Below are positions 53,342 through 64,000 of a stretch of DNA of 64,000 nt, piece by piece. The DNA comes from Chrysoperla carnea. Its lineage: Eukaryota > Arthropoda > Insecta > Neuroptera > Chrysopidae. Below the pieces are notes generated by a model. The model was not told the DNA's origin, ran no database searches, and saw only the letters and a program-made list of their open reading frames with translations. Position numbers and translations under genes: made by a program. The DNA is taken from the NCBI RefSeq assembly GCF_905475395.1, contig NC_058339.1, forward strand, positions 44,525,172-44,589,171, written 5' to 3'. The stretch's first letter is position 1, and every line of letters begins with the position of its first letter.

Positions 53342-53768
53342 TCTTATTGAGAATATATTCTGTTGAATATGTACTGGTGTATTATACAATTTTTTATGAA
53401 AATACTTACCTGAATGCAAAATTCACATTTATTGATTCTTAAGATTTTAAAACCTTTTTAGTTATAAACCATGAATGGTAGAATTGAATAGCACTTATTA
53501 GTTACTGCTGGAATATTCTGTATTTTTGTAAAAAAAAGCTAATAAACTGCATGTTATAAAAAACTGTAAAAATTTATTACAACCATAAAGGGTCCGTTAA
53601 AATTTTTATAAATAAGAAATTTTATGATATTATTATTATAATCTATCATTTTAATTTTAATCTCACAAGGTATTAAGTCTATTAACAAGGTCTGCTAACA
53701 TTGGTATTTAATCTGTTACCATAGACTCATAGAGTATGAAAATTTTTTTAATATTTACCTTCTAACTA

Positions 53769-53808
53769 ATATACCTTGATATATTTCATATATACATGGT
53801 ATAAAAAT
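53769..53808 (-). mobile_element. MINE/Helentron-like element, copy 10 (5' terminal fragment)
   Basis: Only the terminal 40 bp: ATACCTTGATATATTTCATA to CATGGTATAAAAA, minus orientation. Confidence 0.6.
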
Positions 53809-55449
53809 CTGTACAAGACTTAGACCCTCTATAATTCAGAATGTCGTTTTGAAAATTTATAACCAGGGTTTATTTTCAATTTTGTACAAATTTTCTGTAA
53901 AATAATAAATTGTAAGGCTTCTCTCTTCGATAATTTACGATATATAAATTTTGGCACGTGCCCCGGCGTGAGATGTCAATTTTAAAGATGAAAGGCTTAA
54001 CTTTTGATCTTTTTCTACCTTTCGTACAAAATAAATTTTATATTTCAAAATTACCCCGATAATTTTTTATTTTTACGGATATTTATTGGCCTATGAAGCC
54101 AGAGTACCGCACATTTACCATACTTTCGCACTGTAACCACAATCAAGTTTGTTTCTGAGTTATTATTTGGCAATCGATTGGACATTTTCGGATCAGTCAT
54201 GCTAAAATTATGCATGATGGTATTCAACAATACACGGTACAAAACAAAAAAATGGTGGAAGCGCAGTGAAAAAAATCTAAAGATAAACGTCTTCCACTAA
54301 AAATATGGATCTTAATAATAAAAAAAACATTTTAAGCTATGTGTTTGCGAATATCTGTGAATATAATATGACCAAAACAAACTATGGGTAAATAAACTAA
54401 TTTCTATGTCAAGCCATTTTGCGATTCAAATTTTAATATATTTTAAATTTCAATGATTATGCTTTGGGAAGGAGAGTTGTAGGTGATTTAGCTTAAAGTT
54501 GTCCCTCCCCTCCAATAACATTGAACTTAAATTTCAAAATTCACTGTTTAAGTCTTTAAAAGTTACTTTTTTAAAAAGTGCAGTACAATTTTTGAGTAGT
54601 ATTTAAAGTTGTTCGTTAATACTTCGGGTGTAAGTGGCTGTGATCCTTCAAACCTTTATATTTAAGATGCCGTGAATTTAGATTTCTAGAAATAGTATCC
54701 TGAACTAAAAAATACCCTGAGAATAACAATCCACTAAACAAAAATTCTTAGAGAAAATTTTTTGTAATCAATCCGTGTTCACGTTGATACTGCTTTCAAT
54801 TATCACAGTAAACACTTCGGTCAAAATCAAGCTTAATGCCATTAGTTAAGATTAATCATAATGAAAGAAGTCGTTATAGAGTTATGGAATTCCACTTCTA
54901 TAGTTATTGATTCTTCTATGGTAAGTTATTTAATTATATCGGTAATTCTTAATTGTAGCTATTCTGTCCATATAGGAATATATATTTTTAGTCTCGGAGT
55001 TATGAACAACTGTTATTTCTTCAGAGTTTAAGTTAAAGTTAATCATGCATATATGCGATGCCGACATTGTAATATTTAATTATTAGGTATCTATTTAATG
55101 GTTGTATTCAGGTATTAATCAGGATAATTATATATTTACATACAATATGAGAATATAATTGTTTATTTTAAATATTGACTTTAGTAATTACAAGACGTAT
55201 AATTTTTAATTAATTAATATATAAAATCATTGACTTACAAATTACTTTACATAAAAACATTTTATCTAATTTAAAATTTTGTAAGTTAAGTCAGTCAGTC
55301 AATGATTTACTTACTATGTATATCTTGGCATTTGTTTTACTGTTAGGAAGGAATAACCTTTAATTAAAAATATTAAAAATTTTAGTTTTATTCTTCTTCA
55401 TATACGAGTAGATATTCTAAATATACAAGATGTCTATTAAACTTGAAAC

Positions 55450-55775
55450 CATGAAAGTTATAAAGAAGGAGAACGATCGCTATAGAAAATATTGTCCCCG
55501 AAATATGGATAAAATAAGTGAGGCGCTGCGATCGCTAAGTTGTATCAATAAAAGCGGGCTGTTGTGCGCTAATTTGAAATGATATATCAATTTGTACATT
55601 ATGCAACTAACTTCATCTACTTGTACTCATAAACAGCTAACTTCGCAGATACTACTTAATGATGACAGCGCGGCTGGTGGCTGAAAAATGAACTATAAAT
55701 TCTACAAATTTTCAGGGACAGACGCGCTAATGCTTTAACACGTAGCGATCGTTCTCCTTCTTTATAACCTTCATG
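55450..55775. mobile_element. MITE with 8-bp target duplication (hAT-like)
   Basis: Terminal inverted repeats of about 33 bp beginning CATGAAAGTTATAAAGAAGG, with only one or two differences between arms. They are flanked by an exact 8-bp direct repeat CTTGAAAC (55442-55449 and 55776-55783). An 8-bp duplication fits hAT-group transposases. 326 bp, non-coding, fairly G+C rich inside (GAGGCGCTGCGATCGC), so probably young. Confidence 0.85.
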
Positions 55776-56167
55776 CTTGAAACTGTGCCGTAGCCCGAAA
55801 AAAGGTTCTAAACAAAAACTTTAGAGCAAAAAATGTTGTACTAAGACAGCAATATGAAGTTGATCTGGACTAATAATGAGTTATCCATCTTAAGGGAGCA
55901 CCCATAAACCACGTGACCCTTTAAAGAGGAGGAAAATTAGTTCAATAACTACGCTGAGCTTCGTGAGGAGAGGGGAAAAATGAAGTCAAGCTACATGGTT
56001 GTTCCAGTTTTGAGGATCATTTCTTATAAAGCGTGATCCAATTAATGAGCATGATGCAATTAATGCGTTAAGATTTTATTTATATTTCACTTAAAAATCC
56101 TAGGGTACCTATTTATTTCTTTATTTTTTCTTTACCAAGAATTTAAAAGAACGACAAAAATATTCTA

Positions 56168-56705
56168 CAGGGTGTCTCTATAAGGACTTTACAATGCTCT
56201 GCCACATGTAGCTTAGCTCAAAAAAAAAGTAGATTTAGCTAAACATGCCCCAGTAAAAGTTTGCTATGCTTTGGCGCTATACGCTTGAAGTTGCAATTTT
56301 GAAAGCGTTTTTCTTCCATAACCTAAGCACCTTTTTTTGTTGTAAACAGTTAACTTCATCTTAATTCCATACTTAAAACTCCTTACCTTTATGGGCGTAA
56401 ACCGTAAAAATTTGGGGGGTTTTAGCTACCAAAAACCCCACATTTTACGTCCGTAAATTGATATTAATTATAAGGTTGACATGATTTATTTTATATGAAA
56501 AACAGTGTAACCACACCAAATTTTATCAAAATTGCGCTATCCGTTTTAAAGTTATGGAAGAAAAACGATTTCAAAATTGCTATTCCAAGAGTGTACAGCG
56601 CCAATACGGAGCAATATTTACTATAAGCATGTTTAGCTAAATCTACTTATTTTGATGTAAGCTATATGTGATAGAGCGTTGTATAGATCTTTTGGCGCCA
56701 CCCTG
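56168..56705. mobile_element. Long-arm MITE with TA target
   Basis: Ends CAGGGTGTCTCTATAAGG / inverse ...CACCCTG, with TA on both sides (56166-56167, 56706-56707). The arms match over about 80 bp or more, including the AGTAGATTTAGCTAAACATG block; a further inner inverted block (GAAAAACG.TTTCAAAATTGC) is visible. Tc1-mariner-type insertion. Confidence 0.8.
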
Positions 56706-57339
56706 TACTAGCGAAAAGAAATTTACTTGTGGCAAGAAAATTTTTTTAAACATTTCTTTAACATTTTTTTTCTATGTTGGATCGTCCTAATATTAAAATA
56801 ATTACAAGATAATTTTACTAAATTTGAGAATATTTATTTATTAAAATTTCGTAAAATGTATCATGGTAAAAATATGCGTTTCTTATTTTTAATGTTGATA
56901 TATATTATAAATAAAATTGTTTATAAACTTCGAACAAATTTTTTTTTTTAAAGATACAAAACACAATAAACTTACTTTCTCCATGCTTATTTGTTTTTTT
57001 TTTAATAAGTAGAAAAGGTTCAAGTGAAATGTAAAACTATAATAAAGTTATTACAATTGTGTTATTTGTATTTTATGATTTAGATTTTAGAATTATGTAA
57101 AACTGACTAAAGTATACGGTGGTCTTAAGGAGAGTATTGTACTGAGTTTTGTTAGGAGTGCCCTGCTATTTTGATTTTATTACCTATACCGCTGCAGTCG
57201 TTAGTTATTGCCATCAAATAGTTAGAGGTAATTTCCACCCCAAAATTGCTTTTTGCCAAACATGTATTTATATATTTTCAGCCAGATAGGTTTGGTATCT
57301 ATGGAAGTATAAAACTATATCGAACTTACACAGCCTGAC

Positions 57340-57640
57340 CTTAAATATTGAAAAGTGAAGAAAATTAACAAGCGAGGCCAATTGCAAGAAATTTTAACCC
57401 TGCAACATGCTTGCAAAACTACTTTTCTTGATCACCTGGCAGGTAAAACATTGCATCAAAACGACCTGACTTTTTTAGAATATTTGTTTGTAATACTAAA
57501 TAACACCTATAAAAATTTCAACTTGCCTCACACATATTTTTTGTATTTATTTACAAAGTACTTTTGCAAGCAATTTGCAGGGTGAAAATCCCTTGCAAAT
57601 GGCCTGGTTTGTTTATTTTCTTCATTTTCCAATATTAAAG
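57340..57640. repeat. Long inverted repeat (86-bp arms)
   Basis: Arms 57340-57425 and 57556-57640 pair at about 84% by hand alignment with no gaps I could see (e.g. AGGCCAATTGCAAG / its inverse, and ACCCTGCAA...GCTTGCAAAA), around a 130-nt loop. No target duplication is obvious. It is either a foldback transposon or a hairpin-RNA locus. The 60-76-codon frames over it are non-specific. Confidence 0.75.
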
Positions 57641-58497
57641 TTTACTTTACAAAATTACTGTTGCCTCAAGGATATTTTGGCAACAAAAAATTTTATATGT
57701 TTTATAAAATATGAGTTTATAAGATGCCGCTACGCTTCAGTCAGGTCTTCATTTTAGTATTAGACTATTATGGGAGAGATATTTGACGAATTTTCAGAAT
57801 GTCTCAAACACCTATCCAAAAATGTCCATCTCTACTACTATTTCTGTTAAACCACTGTTTACAAAAAATAAAACATAAGATTGCGCAAAAGTCATCCGCC
57901 AATAATACTTTACTTGTGTATTAGTTCACCAACCGCCTTAATAAACCGAAATCATTTCTTTAGTTTGCTTTACATTCATTAATTTTATTTTATGCATTAT
58001 AATTATAATTAGCACAAGCAGAATGTGTCAACTAGAAGTAATTTAATATAAATACTTAACATAGCTTTGTGAAAATTATTATAGTTATAAAAATTTTTTT
58101 ACTATCATTACTAACAACAGGTTGATTTCCTGGCATTGATTTGTTAACTTCCATAGCCATCGGCTAAATTAATTGAATTACATTGTAATATAAATTTATT
58201 ATTTCTATGTCCTCAATTTGATTTAGTTTGTAAAACATAACTTAATTCATTTCGAATTGTTTCATAAATTAAACGACACTTGGAAAGTGAAAAAATTGAT
58301 TTGTCTTTCGTTAAAGAATTAAAAGTTTGATAAAGTTTTTTTTATTCTTCAAGAACATATCATGAAATGTTTACTCTGTTGTTTAATAAGAAGTTAGCAA
58401 GAAAATGGAATACATTTTGCTCAAAAGCATATTATCGCAATTAAATGATGTGATCGAAATTAATTATTACTCTTACATTATGTATTATCTTAACAAC

Positions 58498-58595
58498 TTT
58501 TTGGACAATGTGTCTCTCTCACTTACTTAAGTGGTAACATTTTTTTGGACAGTATGTCTCCCAATCACGTGATCACATCTTATTGAACAACCCTA
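58498..58595 (+). mobile_element. Fragment of the 17763-18543 outer MITE
   Basis: Contains AAGTGGTAACATTTTTTTGG and ends ATTGAACAACCCTA, matching the right arm of the outer MITE at 17763-18543. Confidence 0.55.
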
Positions 58596-58644
58596 TTTCA
58601 AAAGCTGCGAGCATAGCTAGTGAGAATATATAAAGCCTAACATA

Positions 58645-59057
58645 AACAAGTGAAAACAAACAATTGACTGAGTTAATTGATGATTGAACAATGATGTTTA
58701 CAAAAGAATGTTTCAAACAAAAGTTATATATTTTTTTATTTAAAAGGAATAGCTTTACATTTAAACTTTTGTTCTATCTCTAACGGTTAACAAGACCCTA
58801 ATGGACCTATGTTGCCCATTTACTAACTAGACCTCCCTTTTTATGTCCTGAGCACGCTGTAATTTCAGCTTGATATTCTTTTTTAGAGTTATCGTGTTGG
58901 CAGACAGACGCACAGACAACCGAAAATGGAATAATTAGGTGACTTTATAAACACCTATATCAAAAGTTCGTTCGTAGCATCAATATTTTTAAGCGTTAAA
59001 AACTTGGGACTAAACTTAATATACTATGATGTATTTCATATATACATAGTATAAAAA
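58645..59057 (-). mobile_element. MINE/Helentron-like element, copy 11
   Basis: From ACAAGTGAAAACAAACAATT to ATATACATAGTATA, both ends present, with a reduced microsatellite (GACAGACGCACAGACAACC) and a deletion near the 3' end. Confidence 0.8.
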
Positions 59058-59978
59058 CTTTTAGACTATAAAATATTTCAAACATTTTAATAAAATCTTT
59101 AAAAAATTTTAGAATGCAAATGCGGTTGTATGAATGTAAGTTTGAATGAAACATGCTTAAAATATGCAAATAAAATTAAAATGTTTGTATACACTAAAAT
59201 CTTTGCTTATTAGACATAATATTAATCATGTAATTTGTAGAATAGTTGTAATAAATGTATATTTATGTGTCTGGACAGAGAAATAGCGATGCTTTATTCA
59301 TAATTTAGTAGACAAAGCCGAGTGCGTACAATTAAAAATAGCATGAAGACACTGATCTCTAAAATATAAATATAAAATAAATAATTTTGAAGTACACCGA
59401 TTCCAATCCGTAACCAAGCTGATTTTGATGAAGCAATTATAGGACCCCCTGGAGAGCATTATTAACAAAGAAACAAATTTTTCAAAATCGGTTCACAATG
59501 GCCAGATATATTGGTGAACATACACATTAAGCCAAAATAAACGCAAAACTTATACCATTCTAAGTGTTAATTCTATAACATTACATGTGATTCATATATA
59601 ATGTTAAAGTTATGACAGTAAGAATGGAAAAACATATTAATTAGTAATTTTTGTGACACAGAGGAGTGTAGGTACATGAGATTCGATGCATAGATGAAAA
59701 TTAAGTGGATGAATAACTTCGATGCATAGAATAAAAAACCTACCCAATTAAAAGAATGATCGAAATCGGACCCTTCTGTGAAAACTCTCTGTGACTCTCG
59801 AGTGGTCACAAATTTTCGGAATAGCCGAATAGATTCTATCATGGAATTCACTACGTAATTTTGCCCACAAATTTGTTGCTGTCTTAAAATATGGGGAATT
59901 TTTTGAAATTATTGCTAACTTTGAAATTATTGCATACTCTTTCCCGTGGCGCCATGACTTGATCTTTCTGTCTATATA

Positions 59979-60194
59979 CAGCGTGTTTTGTTATTGACTG
60001 CAGAATATCCACTGATTATAATTGGCTATTGGTTATCGAATGATAGTCAGTGAATGAACAAATGTATCAATTTTTGTTATACCCGTATCTCCCAAATTAG
60101 GCCTCAGATCCAAATTTGGAAAAGAGTTTCTTGTTGCTCTTGAAGAGATTATTTTCGGAAGATAGGTTTCTGCAGTCAATAAAAGAACACGTTG
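59979..60194. mobile_element. mariner-like MITE
   Basis: 216 bp. Ends CAGCGTGTTTTGTTATTGAC and its inverse (GTCAATAAAAGAACACGTTG), extending to CTGCAGAA. TA flanks on both sides. Confidence 0.8.
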
Positions 60195-61430
60195 TAAATA
60201 GAGGATGAGTGTGAGGTTTTCAAATCAAATCATTAAAATAATTTAAAATATATAAAAAGAAGAACATATTGTGGTTTTTTTTGTATCATATATGTTTTAT
60301 ATTTTTTTGTTAAGAATAAATTAAATTATTACACAATATTTTCCAGTATTGTGTGTATTATATACATACAATAAAATACAATTATTTATGTAATAATAAT
60401 AATTATTATTATAAAGATATGTATCATCAAAACAAATAATGTAGCATACAGTATCCAAGTGTTGTTAGTTAGCTATCAGATTTGAGATTATAATATGAAG
60501 ACGAAAAAGGTCATTTAAATGTCTTTATGTTAGGTCGAATATAACGTTGAAGAAACAATAAACTAAGTGTTATTACCCATTTCATTTAAAATGTATAAAG
60601 AAGGTGAATTCTTATTTTTTAAAAGAAAAGCTTCGCTATAAATACATTGCACACACACACATAAATCGATGTATAAAAGTGAATTAAATGTTGTCAAGTA
60701 TGTTCTGTTCAGAGTACGTCTGAGTTGCTGCTTAATAAAATAAAGTTTTATTAGTCGTCCCGTTTGAAACTTTCTTTCGTAAATATATTGTTTTTTTTTT
60801 GCGAGGGTTCCAATTAGGGCAAAATTTAAGTTTCTATTTTCTCAAAAACTACAAAAATGAAAAGTTTAGAGTGAAAAATTTTTAGGTTTCTTCAAATAGT
60901 GAGCATATATAATAGTGAGCATACATATTAAACGCATCTGATCAGTGGTGGATTCACAGGTGCACAATGGAGAATTTTTAAACTCCCCCCCCCCCCCGAC
61001 GATTAAAAGAAAAAGAAAGAGAGGGTGCTTGGTATAAAAGTGTACGGTCAGTACTCAATAAATTAGTATTAGTAGTTATAATCACCTATGACTTTCAATA
61101 AAAACTAGAAAGCAGAGCACAAAATTCCATGGGAGGCTAATCAGATTTTGTCGGATGGTCCTTTTTCCTTAAATCCGCAAATGCATCTGGTAATATTAAT
61201 GGGGTCAAAGGGGTTACTTTTTGGATTGATCCTATCAGCCAAAGATCTCGGGAAATAAAAAAATACGTATCTAATATTTAAAAAAATCTACCTATAGAAA
61301 AGAGACTCGTACTTCATCTCCTCCCGCTTATTCCTTGCATTAGTTAACGCTAATTATTGGTTAATCAAAAAAAATGTTCTCGTAATTTTTGAAAAACTTA
61401 GGTATTCAGAGTTGTGCAAAATAATAAAGC

Positions 61431-61522
61431 ATGGCATTAAATCGACACAATATGGGTGAAAAACTTTTATCTGTTTTATGAAAAAAGTTTCCCAAATGGT
61501 TTCGACTTAATTGGACACACTG
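61431..61522. mobile_element. Deleted copy of the 17920-18369 MITE
   Basis: About 90 bp from ATTAAATCGACACAATATGG to CGACTTAATTGGACACACTG, with TA after the right end; nearly all of the interior is missing. Confidence 0.6.
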
Positions 61523-62607
61523 TATATATGTGCCCAATTATAACTCCGATTATAAAAATTTTTAAATATCGTTTAAAAAAACCGACTTCGGTGTGTGATT
61601 AGCTGTGTAGTCAAAGGCCTCTGAATAGTGGAGCCTCTATCTACACTGTAGTGTGTCGAAAGAAACACCTTAATATAATTTAGACTAGAGGTTAGACTAC
61701 AAAACTTATTGAACACCGGAGATGGTTTTTAAAAAAGGTATTTATAAGTTTTTATATATCTTTCCCAGCCTTACAATTAGCAATTGAAATAAATTCCCAC
61801 AAAATTTGTCACATACAAAGTTCAATCACTGTTTGATTTTTAATTAATCAAAGTACTAAATGGTTTTAAAAGACACTAAAAGAACAAACTTTAATTATAA
61901 TGAACAGAGTAGCAGTAGTAGTAGTAAACATAAATATGTAAATATATTGTTATATACTTGAGTTCCGCCGGAAATGTTAACAGTCATCTCCTTCTCTACA
62001 GAGACCAATCAACTTACACATTAGTAAAAGGGCATTCACAGCTTGGAAGAAGACGAATAAAAAACAACTACAAAAAAGTTGATGAATCTTAAGTTTTTGT
62101 TTTGTTTTAACTTTTAACTTTACAACAATAGAATTGGTATTAGAGATGGTTTTTTGTGCTGTGTACATATTTTCATCAACACGTTATGGGTGGTATATTG
62201 CATAATATTATTTTATTGAAATGTATCAAATTAATATTCATCATATGTGTTCAGGAATTGTTTGTTAATGGATTATGTAAGACTATTTTTATTGAGATGA
62301 AATCCTACTATTGTACATGTATCATCGAATGTATTGTTTATTGAATAGATCTATGAATAAAATTGGACTGTCGTTTTATGTTGTTTTGAAATAAATGTCT
62401 GTTGTATAATTTTTGTGTGGGTTCATCAATAGGTAGTCTAACTTTGTAAAGGATATAAAAGCCGATTATATCAATGAAAGTAGAAGTTATATTGTTGTTT
62501 TTGAATCTCATTTATCAGTTAAGATAACGAGATACTACTTCGTAATTTTTCTCGATTTCTCGATTAATACAGGCCAACGCCAAATTGATAAGCAAATCAG
62601 ATTTATT

Positions 62608-63146
62608 ATACCATGTATCTCAAATATACCAAGGTATACTAAGTTTAGTCCCAAGTTTGTAACGCTTAAAAATATTGATGCTATGAAAAAAATTTTGGTA
62701 TAGGTGTTTATTAAATCACCTAATTAGTCCATTTCCGGTTGTCTGCTTGTCTGTCGTCTGTCGTCTATCTGTCCGCCTGTCATCAAAATTACTCAAAAAC
62801 GAAAAGAGATATCAAGCTGAAACTTTTATAGCGTACTGAGGACGTAAAAAGTGAGGTCAAGTTTTGGGTCCGTGGGCCCATCTTGTAAACCGTTAGAGAT
62901 AGAACAAAAGTTTAAATGTAAAAAATGTTTCTTATACAAAAATAAACAACTTTTGTTTGAACCATTTTTCGTAAACATCACTGTTTACCCGTGAGAGCGC
63001 ATATTATGCGCAAATTGTAATATTATATGGGTATATCAGTTATATGTCTGTGACATGTATGTATGTGTAATGTGACAGAGTAATCAACACTGTCTATACA
63101 TGGTATTTCAACAAATGACTCAGTCAATTGATTGTTTTCACTTGTT
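62608..63146 (+). mobile_element. MINE/DINE-1-like (Helentron-associated?) element, best copy
   Basis: The most complete of about twelve copies, 540 bp. 5' end TATACCATGTAT with a TATACCAAGGTATA palindrome; then a conserved block; a degenerate (GTCY)n tract at about 62740-62780; a central block; a GTAAACATCACTGTTTAC hairpin; and near the 3' end a near-palindrome (consensus CAATTAACTCAGTCAATTG), 16 nt before the terminus CACTTGTT. There are no terminal inverted repeats and no target duplication; flanks are T at the 5' side and T or A at the 3' side. No terminal repeats, a 3' hairpin, a GTCY microsatellite and T/T insertion together match the non-autonomous Helitron/Helentron derivatives known as DINE-1/MINE. 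No Rep-helicase is encoded, so it is non-autonomous. Confidence 0.8.
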
Positions 63147-64000
63147 AAATTTAATTCCTTAGAATTTTACTTTAAGTTCATATTTTCTAATAAATGTAAT
63201 ATGTTTTGTTTATGGCATCGCAAATTTTAATGCGTTATAACACCTATATTACAAATACCGTGTTATTTTTTGAAATAATAAAATAATTAAAATTAATCAC
63301 GTTTTATGGGTCTAATAATCTGATATGGTTTCCAAAACCCAGTCAAATACCCTATTTTGTAATTATTTAAATTGACCGTCAATATATTCACGATCACAGT
63401 CATGGCCCCGTACTCGTGTTAGACCCAGCTTGGAACTACGGTCTATTGAAACTATTTGACAACTCTAGCAAACAGTTGAAAAAAAAAAACACCGTAATAA
63501 TATAATTTACAACTGATTATATTATTGTATAATTTAGAAAATATGATAATTTGATTGTTTTTGTTTAAAACAAAAATTCAATACTGCACATTAAAAACTG
63601 TGGTTCTTCTCAGAATTAAAATACACCATCATCAACCGTTGTTTTGTTTGTATGAACCTTGATTTTAATAATTTCCATTTTTATGCGAATCACACAAGAA
63701 TATTTATTTTTTTTATCATAATAGACGGACGGAGTAATAATGATGAATGTTTATTTAACTCATTTTAATTACACATAATTACAAAAACCTAAATTTTTTT
63801 TAAAAACAAAACCACTATTCTTTAACCATACTCTACCATAATGAGCCTCTGAAAGAAATTATTTATCTGCGTGAATGCATTTCAAAACAAAAGAAAACTG
63901 ACGAATGTTGAAAACTTGAATCCATTTAGTTTTGCACATCTCGGCAATTTGGTCATTACATTCTTTTGTTTATTTATTTCATAAGTTTTGACACAACTTG

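Larger units (their letters stand above)
51050..64000 (+). other. Probable first intron of the third gene, transposon-rich
   Basis: Starts GTAAGAAAAAT. No exon recognised on either strand. Named repeats are listed separately. Stretches 52200-53280, 53810-55440, 57650-58490, 60200-61430 and 63150-64000 show nothing I can name beyond simple sequence, such as a C13 run at 60985-60997 and a (CA)n tract near 60650. Confidence 0.5.

Noticed and set aside
57355..57585. 76-codon frame
   Set aside because: Falls across one arm and the loop of the long inverted repeat; starts at GTG.
60985..60997. C13 homopolymer
   Set aside because: Simple-sequence slippage; no flanking structure to suggest function.

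Overview
The window looks like nuclear DNA from an insect. It is about 70% A+T by eye, with intron-containing genes (GT...AG introns from 54 bp to 25 kb), metazoan protein families, and dense non-autonomous transposons and tRNA-derived SINEs. The most abundant repeat, a (GTCY)n-bearing MINE/DINE-1-like element, is typical of insects. The order cannot be fixed from the sequence alone.

Layout: positions 1-6824 hold no recognisable gene except a candidate first coding exon of a minus-strand gene (6825-6918). About 1.1 kb away, in head-to-head orientation, starts an ANKRD11/ANKRD12-type gene on the plus strand (seven coding exons, 8033-37652, 820 residues predicted). Two N-terminal exons carry the ankyrin repeats. 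A 25.5-kb intron packed with transposon debris follows, then five exons carry a low-complexity Ser/Pro/Thr region and the highly conserved C-terminal block. Starting 1.5 kb downstream, in the same direction, is a BRCA2 homologue (ten coding exons, 39168-48685, 1887 residues predicted). A giant first exon encodes full and half BRC repeats, and nine small exons encode the helical, OB1, OB2-with-tower and OB3 DNA-binding domains. A third plus-strand gene starts at 50813; only its first coding exon is recognised, and the remaining 13 kb is probably its first intron.

The coding frames join without error. The exon lengths sum to exact multiples of three in both complete genes, and the hand-spliced proteins align along their length with the known family signatures.

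Mobile DNA: about a dozen copies of one roughly 540-bp element; several MITEs with clear terminal inverted repeats and TA, TTAA or 8-bp target duplications, one nested inside another; two tRNA-derived SINE families; a decayed RNase H-bearing non-LTR retrotransposon; and a 5'-truncated R2-type (restriction-like endonuclease) retrotransposon inside BRCA2 intron 3 with a striking 226-bp direct duplication. The most interesting items are the arthropod BRCA2 that keeps tower, OB2 and OB3 and has alternating full and half BRC repeats, the R2-type insertion with its duplication, and a long 86-bp-arm inverted repeat at 57340-57640. No prokaryotic-type system, CRISPR array or rRNA gene was seen.
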